From: Lachnospira multipara ATCC 19207
Lineage (GTDB): Bacteria; Bacillota; Clostridia; Lachnospirales; Lachnospiraceae
Length of the DNA: 64,000 bases
Assembly (NCBI RefSeq): GCF_000424105.1
Contig: NZ_AUJG01000008.1
Span: 39,091-103,090 of the forward strand
Direction: 5' to 3'
Of the stretch, positions 18,713-28,200 are shown in pieces. Each line of letters opens with the position of its first letter. Within the stretch, counting starts at the first letter, position 1. The position numbers and the translations under genes are program-made. The notes under the pieces were generated by a model. That model made no database searches and was not told the origin of the DNA. It saw only the letters and a program-made list of their open reading frames with translations.

Positions 18713-19162
18713 TTACAGTAGAAGTAAGCTTTCATCTTGTGTCAAATCATATATTTCCTGATTAATAGAATTAATATCATAATTATCATGTAAAAGGTGA
18801 GATATGACGCAAAAATCTCGAGGATTTTTTGGGTCAAGACTTCCTTTGTTAATTAGCCTAAGTGCTTTATTAGCTTCCTTTACATCCATATGAGCGGAAA
18901 CGATTAAAGCTAGTATTTTGTTTTTTGAGGGATTTGTTTTTTTACCATTTATTATATCGTAAGCATAGCCTTTAGAAAGACCAGAATTTACTCTAGCTTC
19001 ATTTAAACTAATATTCTTTTTTGCTAAAATGTCATTATAATATTGACTAAAGCTAAGCTCCTGTCCTTTAACATAGCTTAGATAATCTTGTAAATCCTTT
19101 TCATTCTTGACGGATTTTAAATAATTAAACAGTTCTACAGTATCCTTTTGATGGTTTGCCAT
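18713..19162 (-). CDS. Helix-turn-helix (XRE-like) protein (149 aa)
   Basis: The central part, LNEARVNSGLSKGYAYDIINGKKTNPSKNKILALIVSAHMDVKEAN, contains the layout of a lambda-repressor-type HTH: recognition helix followed by NGKKTNP and then a helix. The N-terminal 50 residues form a helical extension and the C-terminal 50 are acidic. ATG 19162 has GGGGAGGG just upstream and is preferred over an ATG ten codons earlier (19192). It is transcribed away from the kinase-like gene at 19323 and probably forms a regulatory pair with it. A small dyad GATAA-N4-TTATC (19183-19196) lies at its start region and may be an operator. Confidence 0.75.
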   Translation of the reverse strand: MANHQKDTVELFNYLKSVKNEKDLQDYLSYVKGQELSFSQYYNDILAKKNISLNEARVNSGLSKGYAYDIINGKKTNPSKNKILALIVSAHMDVKEANKALRLINKGSLDPKNPRDFCVISHLLHDNYDINSINQEIYDLTQDESLLLL

Positions 19163-19224
19163 AATACCCTCCCCATTAACATGATAAAACATTATCCTTT
19201 AGCAAAATAAAGTGCCATCAAATA

Positions 19225-19252
19225 TTGATGGACACTAGATTTATGATATAAT
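19225..19252 (+). promoter_or_regulatory. Promoter of the kinase-like gene
   Basis: TTGATG (19225-19230), 16 bp, TATAAT (19247-19252), about 70 bp before the start codon. Confidence 0.6.
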
Positions 19253-19322
19253 ATTTTAGAAACAAATAAAAGTATCTCTAAGGGATATTTGGGGATTAAT
19301 TATTAGATAACAAAGAGGAAAT

Positions 19323-20495
19323 ATGACAGAATACGAGAAAGTAGCGTTGGCTATGTATGAAACTGTTGATGAGGTGGATGAAGGTCATAATGTTAGTTTA
19401 GTTAGAAGTTTAGTTGATAAACAATTTTATGTAAAAAAAGAACTAGAAAACTATAATAAGAAGATATATGACTACCTCAAGGAAACGAAGAATATTTTCT
19501 TTCCAATCATAAGTGAATGTATATTAGATGATGAGAATCCTTCTAATGACGGAGATTTAAAGGAAAAACTAATTATTATAGAGGAGTACATAAGCGGGGA
19601 AACTTTAAGTCGAAGAATTGAAAAAAATGGACATCTTTCCGAGGATGAAAGTGTTAAAATAATAATAGATATATGTAAGGGCTTACAACATTTGCATAAA
19701 AAGAACTTTATAAATAGGGACATAAAGCCAGATAATATTATTATTACAAGGACTGGGGAAGTTAAGATTGTGGATGTGGACTCTGGCAAGGAAATTAATA
19801 GGGAAACCAACACAGATACGAGATTAATAGGGACTCCTGAATACTTCGCACCAGAACAGATTGGCCTTGGCTTTCACTCTTCGGATGAAAGAACAGATAT
19901 ATATGCTTTGGGCATTGTTTTCAATGAGATGTTAACAGGAGACTATCCTAAGAATAAGATGGTTGAGGGCGTATTTAAGGAGATAGTGCTTAAGGCAACA
20001 CAACTAGACCCAGAAAAACGCTTTAAGAGTATTGATGAATTTATGGAGGCTATTATTTTTTTCCATAAGAATCATATGTCTTATAATTTGAAAAAGATAT
20101 ATGATAGTAAAATGTTACGAAAAACAAATAGTCGATTCGATACTAAAAGTTGGAAGTTACCAGGATTTAGATCTGGAAATAAAATAAAGATTGTTTTGGC
20201 ATTGCTCTATTACATTTGTTCTTTTATTTTTGCTTGGAGTTGTTATTTACCACCGTATACTCAATCTAATAATCTCATAATAGGAATGATTTGTACGATA
20301 TATATAACTTGTTGCTTTTATTTTTTATCGTTTGTCATTTTTAATTATAGAGGAATTAGAGATAAACTACCCTTAATGAAAACTAATAATAAAATCTTGT
20401 ACGTAATATTTGCGATAATTTGGTACATTATAATTATTTTATTAGCATTTTCGGTAATAGTAATAATTTGGAGTATAATAGAGGCCATATATTAA
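19323..20495 (+). CDS. Membrane-anchored Ser/Thr protein kinase-like protein with altered catalytic motifs (390 aa)
   Basis: Residues 1-260 are a Hanks-type kinase fold. FYVKK gives a VAIK-like Lys38, INRDIKPDN gives catalytic Asp133, Lys135 and Asn138, and GTPEYFAPEQ and DIYALGIVFNEMLTG are the activation-segment and helix-F regions. Three things are odd: no recognisable glycine-rich loop, His of HRD replaced by Asn131, and DFG replaced by DVD (151-153), which keeps the metal-binding Asp. The C-terminal 100 residues carry three membrane segments and no PASTA repeats, so it is not PrkC. It probably acts at the membrane and pairs with the divergent HTH gene. Activity is uncertain. Confidence 0.85.
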   Translation: MTEYEKVALAMYETVDEVDEGHNVSLVRSLVDKQFYVKKELENYNKKIYDYLKETKNIFFPIISECILDDENPSNDGDLKEKLIIIEEYISGETLSRRIEKNGHLSEDESVKIIIDICKGLQHLHKKNFINRDIKPDNIIITRTGEVKIVDVDSGKEINRETNTDTRLIGTPEYFAPEQIGLGFHSSDERTDIYALGIVFNEMLTGDYPKNKMVEGVFKEIVLKATQLDPEKRFKSIDEFMEAIIFFHKNHMSYNLKKIYDSKMLRKTNSRFDTKSWKLPGFRSGNKIKIVLALLYYICSFIFAWSCYLPPYTQSNNLIIGMICTIYITCCFYFLSFVIFNYRGIRDKLPLMKTNNKILYVIFAIIWYIIIILLAFSVIVIIWSIIEAIY

Positions 20496-20496
20496 A

Positions 20497-20511
20497 GGAC
20501 TTAAAAAGTCC
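20497..20511 (+). terminator. Short hairpin after the kinase-like gene
   Basis: GGACTT-AAA-AAGTCC directly follows the stop codon but lacks a T-tract, so it is at best a weak terminator. Confidence 0.3.
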
Positions 20512-20584
20512 GCTATCAGCGTACCAAGTGCCAAATGAAAATTGATATTCTCGTTAAGTAAAAAATAACGAGGAGGTCATTTTT

Positions 20585-21220
20585 ATGGCAGAGGAAATGA
20601 AAAACGAAGTAAAAAAGGAAAACAGACACAGTGGTTTTGCAACTGCAGCATTAGTATTAGGCATTGTTGGGATTGTATTATCTTTCATTCCAATTATTAA
20701 TAACGCAGCTTTTATTCTTGGTGTGTTGGCAGTGATTTTTGGATTAGTGAGCTTAATTAAGAGAGCTAGTAAGGCAAGTGCTTTTGTTGGTTTAGTTCTT
20801 GGTGTTGCGGCTTGTGCAATTACACTTTATATGCAGGAAAGCGTATCTAAGGCATTGGATGATGCAATTAGTGAAATGGATACTGCTTTTGATGATTTAG
20901 ACGGATCTAATACAGATCAATTATTAGAGAAATCTATTAAGGTTTCATTTGGCGCATTTAGTGTTGATAACAGTGCATTTATAACTTCAACAAAGTTACC
21001 AGTAACAGTAACAAATCTTGAAGCTGAGACAACAAGTTATTCAATTCATGTGGAAGCTATTGATGCTAATGGCAGCAGAATTGGCGATGATTATATTTAT
21101 GTTAATGATTTGGGAGCTAATCAAAGCCAGGTCTTTGATTGTTTCGAATATATTTCAAGTGATGAAATTGCAAGCTATGAAGCTGCTTCATTTAAAGTAG
21201 TGGAGGTGAGCAGGTACTAG
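20585..21220 (+). CDS. DUF4190-like membrane protein with C-terminal extracellular domain (211 aa)
   Basis: After a polar N-terminus, residues 18-80 contain the GFATAALVLGIVGIVLSFIP pattern and two further hydrophobic stretches, as in DUF4190 proteins (often fused to other modules in Gram-positives). Residues 105-211 form a soluble domain with an FxLYD-like look (VTNLEAETTSYSIHVEAIDANG), probably outside the cell. AGGAGG lies eight bases before the ATG, and a small hairpin (20550-20572) abuts it. It is 16 bp upstream of the dehydrogenase gene and may be co-transcribed with it. The function is unknown. Confidence 0.75.
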   Translation: MAEEMKNEVKKENRHSGFATAALVLGIVGIVLSFIPIINNAAFILGVLAVIFGLVSLIKRASKASAFVGLVLGVAACAITLYMQESVSKALDDAISEMDTAFDDLDGSNTDQLLEKSIKVSFGAFSVDNSAFITSTKLPVTVTNLEAETTSYSIHVEAIDANGSRIGDDYIYVNDLGANQSQVFDCFEYISSDEIASYEAASFKVVEVSRY

Positions 21221-21236
21221 AAGTTAGGAGGTATTT

Positions 21237-22199
21237 ATGGAAATTTTAATGTTGGAATCTAGCGTTTATGGCGAGGATATTTCGCTAGATAAGTTTGATA
21301 AGTTAGGAAATGTGACAAAATATGAGCGTTCTAATCCAAGTGAGGCTCTAGAAAGACTAAAGAAACACAATCCTGACGTAGTAATTGTAAACAAGATTCT
21401 TATGAACAAGGAGGCCATAGATGCCGCTCCGAATTTGAAAGTAATTGCAGAAGCTGCAACAGGATACAACAATATTGATATTGAATATGCTAAAGAAAAA
21501 GGAATTAGAGTGGCAAATGTAGCAGGCTATTCTACAGATTCAGTGGTACAGCATACATTTGCTTTACTCTTTTATCTTTATGAAAAAATGAGACATTACG
21601 ACGAGTTCGTAAAAGACGGAAGTTATGCAAACTGGCCAGTATTCTCATATTTTAATAACATTTTTTATGAATTAAAAGGTAAGAAATGGGGTATTGTAGG
21701 GCTTGGAAATATAGGCTCAAAGGTAGCTAAAATCGCCACAGATTTTGGTTGCGAAGTGTTAGTTTTCTCAGCTAGTGGTCACAAGTATGACAGCCCATAT
21801 AAGCAGGTAGAACTTGATGAATTATTGAAAGAATCAGACATTATTTCAATTCATGCACCACTTAATGAATACACTAATAACTTATTTAATTATGAAAATC
21901 TTTCTAAGATGAAGAAGAGTGCGGTTTTACTTAACTTAGGTCGTGGACCTATTGTTAACGATGCAGATTTAGCTAAGGCTTTAGAAGAGGGAAGAATTAG
22001 CGCTGCAGGTCTTGACGTAATTAGCGTAGAGCCAATTGCTAAGGACAATCCACTCCTTAAGATTAAAGATAGCGACAAGTTAATCATTACACCTCACATT
22101 GCTTGGGCAACTCATGAGGCAAGAGAAAGATTAATGGATGAGATTTATGAAAATATTGTCGCATATTTCGAGGGTCGTGAAAGAAACGTTATTGTGTAA
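21237..22199 (+). CDS. D-2-hydroxyacid dehydrogenase, NAD-dependent (320 aa)
   Basis: The protein has the two-domain layout of the family. The nucleotide-binding motif GLGNIGSKVAK (about residues 160-170) is followed by the substrate and catalytic blocks NLGRGPIVNDADLAKAL, GLDVISVEPI (catalytic Glu) and ITPHIAWATHEAR (catalytic His). Family members reduce 2-keto acids such as hydroxypyruvate, glyoxylate or pyruvate. The exact substrate cannot be read from the sequence. RBS AGGAGG lies six bases before the ATG. A terminator follows. Confidence 0.92.
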   Translation: MEILMLESSVYGEDISLDKFDKLGNVTKYERSNPSEALERLKKHNPDVVIVNKILMNKEAIDAAPNLKVIAEAATGYNNIDIEYAKEKGIRVANVAGYSTDSVVQHTFALLFYLYEKMRHYDEFVKDGSYANWPVFSYFNNIFYELKGKKWGIVGLGNIGSKVAKIATDFGCEVLVFSASGHKYDSPYKQVELDELLKESDIISIHAPLNEYTNNLFNYENLSKMKKSAVLLNLGRGPIVNDADLAKALEEGRISAAGLDVISVEPIAKDNPLLKIKDSDKLIITPHIAWATHEARERLMDEIYENIVAYFEGRERNVIV

Positions 22200-22272
22200 A
22201 AATGTATAACCTCTTTGTTAATTAATCATATTAAATAACGCTTCTTCTGACATAGAGGAATATTCCAAAAAC

Positions 22273-22306
22273 AGCTCCTAGCTTGCATAGCTGGGAGCTT
22301 GTTATT
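22273..22306 (+). terminator. Terminator after the dehydrogenase
   Basis: An 11-bp stem (22273-22283 with 22289-22299) with a 5-nt loop and a short T-rich tail. Confidence 0.7.
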
Positions 22307-22354
22307 TGCTAGAAAATTATATGATAAAAAACAGTAATAGATAAATAAAAATAT

Positions 22355-22404
22355 AAAAAGTCGCTTTTATTCAAAACTATAGTTTGAATAAAAGCGACTT
22401 TTTT
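22355..22404. terminator. Long bidirectional terminator
   Basis: A perfect 21-bp stem (22355-22375 with 22383-22403), loop of 7, with T-runs on both strands. It lies between convergent genes. Confidence 0.9.
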
Positions 22405-22431
22405 GCTATTGGTCTAGCTTAGTTGAAAAAT

Positions 22432-22788
22432 TTAGTTTGCCTTCTTAAAGCTGTCTTTCTTAGATTCATTTTCATTCTGCTTTAAGAAAAGCTCAGACTT
22501 TAATGTTCCTAGTGGATCAGTAATTAACATATAAACTACCCATATAATAAGAGCAAGCACAACTACTGATAAACCAAGGAATGTATCATTTAACATATCA
22601 GCTGCGCTTGGTGTAAAGTAAGCAGCCTTTAATTCTGCATATTCAAAAATAGCATCTCCAAGCCACATAAGTGAAGCACCCCAAAATAACCAAATAAGAA
22701 TTCCGCATTTTAACTGGCGAGCCTTTGGATTTACATACCAAATTACTGTAGCAATAATTGCTGCAATTGTAGATATAAGTAATGTCAT
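22432..22788 (-). CDS. Small membrane protein of unknown function (118 aa), second gene of a pair
   Basis: Three hydrophobic segments are visible (about 2-18, 28-46 and 66-90), followed by a charged cytoplasmic tail. The segment LWGASLMWLGDAIFEYAELKAAYF is rich in aromatic and acidic residues. RBS AGGGGAAC lies about eight bases before the ATG. The gene is 42 bp downstream of the related-sounding membrane gene 22831-23217 and shares its promoter. I do not recognise the family; similar two-gene pairs of short hydrophobic proteins seem to occur in other Firmicutes, but I cannot confirm that here. Confidence 0.7.
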   Translation of the reverse strand: MTLLISTIAAIIATVIWYVNPKARQLKCGILIWLFWGASLMWLGDAIFEYAELKAAYFTPSAADMLNDTFLGLSVVVLALIIWVVYMLITDPLGTLKSELFLKQNENESKKDSFKKAN

Positions 22789-22830
22789 AAATGTTCCCCT
22801 TTTATTTTTTAGTTATTAGTGCTAGCTAAA

Positions 22831-23217
22831 TTAGTTAGCCTTAGCCTTTAATAGCTTCTTTTCCATTGCTGAAACAACAACTAACATTCCAATCCAAACA
22901 ACAAGGATAATTCCTGTCATTGTGATACCAACAGTAGCCATTTCATGGAACATCTCAGCCATTGATGATGGGTCCTCCATTGCAGTTAAGAATGGGAAGA
23001 AAGGAACAACCTCACCGTGCCATACATGCTCAAAGGCAAGTAAAACTGCACCGCCGATTAACATTTTCACTAACCAAGACAACTTTCTTGAAACAGGAAT
23101 TGCCTGAATCTGATTAGTACTTTCTTCTTTTCTTTCATACTGTTCATTCTTCTTTGCAACCTTAGAAGCGACGCCTGCTGCAACTGCTCCTGCTGTAGGA
23201 ACTAAAAAACATGCCAT
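22831..23217 (-). CDS. Small membrane protein of unknown function (128 aa), first gene of a pair
   Basis: The N-terminus MACFLVPTAGAVAAGVASKVAKK is a hydrophobic helix. A charged stretch with EYERKEES-like composition follows, then two membrane segments (about 50-67 and 90-115) separated by EHVWHGEVVPFFPFLTAMEDPSS. Histidines in EHVWHGE and MFHEMATVG could bind a metal or heme; this is speculation from their position near membrane ends. RBS AAGGAGGG lies before the ATG. The promoter region contains a perfect inverted repeat (23257-23281), so the pair is probably regulated. Function unknown. Confidence 0.72.
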   Translation of the reverse strand: MACFLVPTAGAVAAGVASKVAKKNEQYERKEESTNQIQAIPVSRKLSWLVKMLIGGAVLLAFEHVWHGEVVPFFPFLTAMEDPSSMAEMFHEMATVGITMTGIILVVWIGMLVVVSAMEKKLLKAKAN

Positions 23218-23256
23218 ATAATCCCTCCTTAAATATTATCTAAAAATAGTTTAAAT

Positions 23257-23325
23257 AACATTGTAATAATAGCACAATGTTGTCTAATAAACAACGTAAT
23301 GGTATAATCTTAAACAATGTTTAAG
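23257..23325. promoter_or_regulatory. Divergent promoter region with inverted repeats
   Basis: AACATTGT (23257-23264) and ACAATGTT (23274-23281) form a perfect 8-bp inverted repeat with a 9-bp spacer. A second dyad, CTTAAAC-AAT-GTTTAAG, lies at 23309-23325. On the plus strand TTGTCT (23280-23285), 17 bp, TATAAT (23303-23308) makes a promoter for the HAD gene, flanked by the two dyads. Confidence 0.55.
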
Positions 23326-23382
23326 ACGAAAAAAGGTCTTTGTCTTAATAGGAAATTTTTGAAAGAAAAGGACATTTTTAAA

Positions 23383-24027
23383 ATGTATAATTATGTATTT
23401 TTTGATTTGGATGGAACATTGACACAGTCTGAATTTGGTATTTTACAGGCCATTGAATATACTCTAAAAAAGATGGGAGAGGAAGAGACTAGCAAGGAAA
23501 CAATGCTAAAATTTATCGGCCCTCCTCTTTATGATTCTTTCGTGGGAATTCTTGGTTACGACGAAGAAAAGGCCAACAAGGGCGTGAAGATTTTCAGAGA
23601 ATATTATGAATCTACAACTCTTTTCAACGCTCCGCTCTACGAGGGCATTGAAGAGGTTTTAAAGAAGCTACACGCAAAGGGCAAGAAGCTCTATGTAGTA
23701 ACTTCAAAGGTTGAGCGTATGGCCAAGGCAATCGTTGACCACTTCGGCATCGACAAGTATTTTGCTGGAGTTGTGGGATCAGATCCTAACTCAAAGACTC
23801 ACGGCAAGGACGAGCTAATTCGTCGAGTTTTTGCCATGGAAAATGTAGACGATATCTCTACTTGCGTCATGATTGGCGATAGATTATTCGATATTAACGC
23901 CGCTAATAAGGTGGGCATAGATTCAATCGGCGCAGAGTACGGCTACGGCACTCGCAAGGAATTAGAGGAGTGTGGTTCTACATATATCGTAGAAAAGCCA
24001 ATGGAGATTTTGGATATTGTGGGATAG
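23383..24027 (+). CDS. HAD-family hydrolase, phosphoglycolate-phosphatase-like (214 aa)
   Basis: All four HAD motifs are present: FFDLDGTLTQS (nucleophile and acid/base Asp), VVTSKVE (motif II Ser), GKDELIRR (motif III Lys) and VMIGDRLFDINAA (motif IV). A helical cap domain lies between motif I and II. Relatives include phosphoglycolate phosphatase (Gph/PgpP-like) and 5'-nucleotidase-like enzymes; the substrate is undetermined. ATG 23383 starts at the usual MYNYVFFDLDGTL; an upstream ATG at 23317 falls at the predicted transcription start and inside a dyad. The NUDIX gene follows 80 bp later, perhaps in one unit. Confidence 0.88.
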   Translation: MYNYVFFDLDGTLTQSEFGILQAIEYTLKKMGEEETSKETMLKFIGPPLYDSFVGILGYDEEKANKGVKIFREYYESTTLFNAPLYEGIEEVLKKLHAKGKKLYVVTSKVERMAKAIVDHFGIDKYFAGVVGSDPNSKTHGKDELIRRVFAMENVDDISTCVMIGDRLFDINAANKVGIDSIGAEYGYGTRKELEECGSTYIVEKPMEILDIVG

Positions 24028-24107
24028 TGGAAAGCCAGTTGCTTTTTGTTGAAAATGGTTATGAAAATGTAACGCTTTGTGGATTACATAGTTAAAGGAG
24101 ATAGAAG

Positions 24108-24611
24108 ATGGCAGAGTTAACAACCCTAATTTATTTGAAAAAAAACGACAGTTATCTCATGCTTCACAGAGTTTCAAAAAAGCATGACATTAATAAGGAT
24201 AAGTGGCTTGGAATCGGAGGACACTTCGAGGCTTATGAAAGTCCAAGTGAATGCATCATAAGAGAAGTAAAGGAAGAAACAGGTTACACAGTAAATAAGC
24301 CAGACTTCCGCGGCATCGTAACCTTTGTTGCCTTTGACAACAGGGAAGATTACGAAAAGAAGCGCAACGGAATCTGCGAATACGTTCACGTCTTTTTATC
24401 AGAAGATTTCTCAGGAGATGAAGAAACCTGCGGCACAAACTTTCCTTGCGATGAAGGCAAGTTAAAGTGGGTGAAGATAAAAGACATCTACGACTTACCA
24501 ATCTGGGAAGGCGACAAGCTCTTCTTAAAGGCATTAGAAGAAGATAGAGATTTCTTCAATCTTAAGTTAATTTATGTAGGAAATGAATTAGTAGAACATG
24601 AGTGGTTCTAA
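24108..24611 (+). CDS. NUDIX hydrolase, 8-oxo-dGTP diphosphatase-like (167 aa)
   Basis: The Nudix box is complete: GGHFEAYESPSECIIREVKEETGY, with Arg and the Glu cluster that bind the catalytic metal. The N-terminus (TTLIYLKKNDSYLMLHRV) and the C-terminal KWVKIKDIYDLPIWEGDKLFL match MutT-like proteins of Firmicutes annotated as 8-oxo-dGTP diphosphatases. The real substrate is not determinable from sequence. RBS AAAGGAGA lies about nine bases before the ATG. A very GC-rich terminator follows. Confidence 0.92.
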   Translation: MAELTTLIYLKKNDSYLMLHRVSKKHDINKDKWLGIGGHFEAYESPSECIIREVKEETGYTVNKPDFRGIVTFVAFDNREDYEKKRNGICEYVHVFLSEDFSGDEETCGTNFPCDEGKLKWVKIKDIYDLPIWEGDKLFLKALEEDRDFFNLKLIYVGNELVEHEWF

Positions 24612-24623
24612 GATAGGATAGGG

Positions 24624-24659
24624 AAGCCCCCACCAATGCGAAGCATTGGTGGGGGCTTT
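24624..24659 (+). terminator. Terminator after the NUDIX gene
   Basis: A 16-bp GC-rich stem with a GAA triloop (24624-24639 with 24643-24658). Confidence 0.88.
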
Positions 24660-24784
24660 GTTGTGCTGATGGGGGAAGCTGTATGGAGGGTGCTTACTTA
24701 ATATGGGGGCTTGTGCCTTTCGTGTGTGATATCTCTCATTTCAGCCACCAGCTTCCGGGACTTAACAGAGAAATTTAGCTTACA

Positions 24785-25079
24785 AAAAGCAAGTTTGTGC
24801 TTCTCGGAGCGAAAAACACTAAAAAAGGCACAGCAATTCCCATAGCTGTAATGATTATAAAAGCGAGTTTGTGCTTACCAGAAGCTTAATGCGGGAAAAA
24901 AGGCACAGAAAATTCCGCAAGGAAATAGAGGAAAAAGCTTGTTTGTGCCTCTAAGGACGAGATAGAAGAAAAAGAGCACAAGGAATAGAAGGTAGCTTCC
25001 AAGAATTTAATAGAATTTGTGCCTGAAAGTGTGAGAAAAGCAAGTTGGGGGCACAAAGCTCCGGGAAACAGCAAAAAAC
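24785..25079. repeat. Degenerate 74-bp tandem repeat, four copies
   Basis: The heptamer TTTGTGC recurs at 24794, 24868, 24942 and 25016, each exactly 74 bp apart. In each unit GCACA follows 34-35 bp later, so each unit can form a TTTGTGC/GCACAAA hairpin. Three units begin with AAAAGC. The array fills the gap downstream of carB (minus strand). Frames crossing it are broken by the period, so it is not coding. The part 24660-24784 holds only looser copies of the same words. Confidence 0.75.
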
Positions 25080-25223
25080 CGGGATGAAACCAAGCTCCAC
25101 TAGGCACAAATCCCCGGGAAATGCCAGCCGGACGGGATGAAACCAAGCTCCACTAGGCACAAATCCCCGGGAAGCAACAAAAAACCGGGATGCAACGAGC
25201 TCCATAACTCGTAAGCATCCCGG
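25080..25223. repeat. 53-bp tandem repeat, three copies, ending in the carB terminator
   Basis: Units begin CGGGATG at 25080, 25133 and 25186 (period 53). The first two share 41 identical bases (25080-25120 and 25133-25173). Each contains AGGCACAAAT and a CCCGGG core, linking it to the neighbouring 74-bp array. The third copy has changed into the carB terminator. Confidence 0.85.
25179..25223 (-). terminator. Terminator of carB
   Basis: A 9-bp outer stem CCGGGATGC/GCATCCCGG with an inner ACGAG stem, followed on the minus strand by six T residues. Confidence 0.88.
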
Positions 25224-25241
25224 AAAGTGTCTAAATACTTA

Positions 25242-28200
25242 CTAAATTGACTCCACCACTGGACTGATTAGCTTATGCCAATCCTGAAGGGAGTTGACCT
25301 CGCTGTCCTTTCTTGCCTGGTGGGCTTCGTTAATTGTCTTGATACCTGTAGCTGCGGCCTTGGCAGCTGCAACAGTTGTGATATATGGAATCTTTGCCTT
25401 AACGGCTGCTTTTCTTAAGTAAGAATCATCATAGGCAGAATCCTTGCCAACTGGAGAGTTGACGATTAAGTCGATTTCTCCGTTATTTATGGCATCGATG
25501 ATGTTTGGGCGACCCTCATATATTTTGTAAATACGATCTGCTGGAATTCCGGCAGCGTTAATAATCTTGCAAGTGCCCTCAGTAGCAACAATCTTGAAAT
25601 TGCTCTCCTTAAAGAGGTTAGCAATCTCAGCAATATAAGGCTTGTCGGCCTTGTTAACTGCAATTAAGACAGTTCCTGTTAAAGGAAGAGTTTGCTTTGC
25701 AGCTTCTTGAGCTTTGTAGAAACTCTCGCCCTCATTTCTTGCAATACCTAAAACCTCACCAGTAGAGCGCATTTCAGGTCCAAGTAATGGATCTACTTCT
25801 GGGAACATGTTAAATGGGAAGACCGCTTCCTTAACACCAAAGTAAGGAATGTTTTGATCCTTAAGATTTGGCACAGGAGAAGGTCTGCCGGTTATTTCTG
25901 AAGTTATGATATCAGTAGCAAGAGGCACCATGCGAATGTTACAAACCTTAGAAACTAGAGGCACAGTACGGGAAGCTCTTGGATTAGCTTCAAGTACGTA
26001 AACCTTGCCCTTTTCAATGGCATACTGCATATTCATAAGACCCACAACATGCATTTCCTCTGCAATCTTTCTTGTATATTCCTTGATTGTGCGAAGAATC
26101 TCAGTAGGGATGTGCTTTGAAGGAATGATGCAAGCAGAATCTCCAGAGTGAATACCAGCAAGCTCGATGTGTTCCATAACTGCAGGAACATAGGCGTGGA
26201 GTCCGTCACTAATAGCATCAGCTTCACATTCAAGGGCGTGTTGTAAAAATCTATCTATAAGTATAGGTCTATCAGGAGTTACACCTATTGCTGCCGCCAT
26301 GTACTCTGTCATTTGTTCATCGTCATAGACAACTTCCATGCCACGGCCGCCAAGAACATAAGAAGGACGAACCATAACCGGATAGCCAATTTTATTTGCA
26401 ATATTAATGGCATCCTTAGTGTCAACAGCCATTCCCGACTCTGGCATAGGAATTCCGAGTTTGTCCATCATTGCTCTAAACTGGTCTCTATCCTCTGCAA
26501 GGTCAATAACCTCAGGGCTTGTACCAAGAATCTTTACGCCGTTTTTCTTAAGCTTACTTGCAAGATTAAGAGGAGTTTGACCACCAAACTGAGCAATAAC
26601 GCCAACTGGCTGTTCTTTTTTGTAAATGCTTAAAACATCTTCTAAAGTAAGTGGCTCAAAATAAAGCTTATCAGAAGTATCATAGTCTGTTGAAACCGTT
26701 TCAGGGTTACAGTTAACAATGATTGTTTCAAAGCCTAGCTTCTTTAAAGACTGAGCGGCATGAACGCAACAGTAGTCAAATTCAATACCCTGTCCGATTC
26801 TGTTAGGACCTCCGCCAAGAATCATAACCTTAGGCTTGTCAGATTTAATAGGATTTTTATCCTCGCCAACATAAGTTGAATAGAAGTAAGAACTATCTTT
26901 GGTGCCTGAAACATGAACGCTATCCCAAGCCTCTAAGATGCCGGCATCCTCTCTTGCATGTCTAATGTTAGTTTGTGAAACCTGTAAAATCTGGCTTAAA
27001 TACTTATCAGAGAAACCATCCTCCTTGGCCTTCTTTAAGTCCTCTTTAGATGGAATCTTGCCAAGATACTTCTTAACAAGATACTCTTCCTCTTCCACTA
27101 ATTCCTTCATTTGTTCAATAAAATATTTCTTAACCTTTGTAATATCATGAATTTCCTCAACAGTAGCGCCCTTTCTAAGAGCTTCATACATCATAAAATG
27201 TCTCTCTGAATTAGGGGTATTAAGTTTCATTAAAAGCTTTTCTTTTGAAAGTGTATCAAAATCTTTAACATGACCTAATCCATATCTATTTTTCTCAAGG
27301 GAACGAATAGCCTTCTGGAAGGCTTCCTTGTAAGTCTTGCCAATACTCATAACCTCACCTACGGCGCGCATCTGAGAACCTAGGTGATCTTCTACATCCT
27401 TGAATTTTTCAAAGGCCCATCTAGCAAATTTTACAACTATATAATCGCCGTCAGGCTTGTATTTATCAAGAGTTCCGTATTTTCCACAAGGAATCTCTGA
27501 AAGTGTAAGTCCTGCTGCAAGCTTTGCAGAAACTAAGGCGATAGGGAAACCAGTTGCCTTTGATGCAAGGGCAGAAGAACGAGAAGTTCTAGGATTAATC
27601 TCTATTACGATGATTCTATCGGACACAGGGTCGTGAGCAAATTGAACGTTAGTACCGCCAATTACTTGAATAGAATCAACGATTTTATAGGCCTGCTCCT
27701 GAAGGCGCTTTTGTACATCTTCAGAAATAGTAAGCATCGGAGCAGTACAGAAAGAGTCACCTGTGTGAACTCCCATAGGATCAACATTTTCAATAAAACA
27801 AACTGTAATCATGTTGCCTTCTTTATCGCGGACAACCTCAAGTTCTAGTTCTTCCCAGCCAAGTACACATTCTTCTACTAAAACCTGGCCCACTAAACTT
27901 GCCTGCAAGCCACGCTCACAAACTGTCTTTAATTCTTCTTTGTTGTAGACAATACCACCACCGGCACCGCCCATTGTGTAGGCAGGACGTAAAACCACAG
28001 GGTAGTGAAGATCTTCAGCAATCTTTAAGGCCTCCTCAACGGAGTAAGCAACCTCTGAGCGAGCCATTTCAATGCCGAGCTTATTCATAGTATTCTTAAA
28101 CTCAATTCTATCCTCGCCTCGTTCAATAGCGTCGACCTGAACGCCAATAACTTGCACATTATATTTTTCTAAAATGCCCTCTTTATTCAATTCGGCACAC

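Noticed and set aside
24886..25205. Two minus-strand frames of about 85 codons with repeated GxCxSGAWFHP-like peptides
   Set aside because: They are read through the 53- and 74-bp DNA repeats, whose periods are not multiples of three. They lack ribosome binding sites and lie in the carB terminator region.
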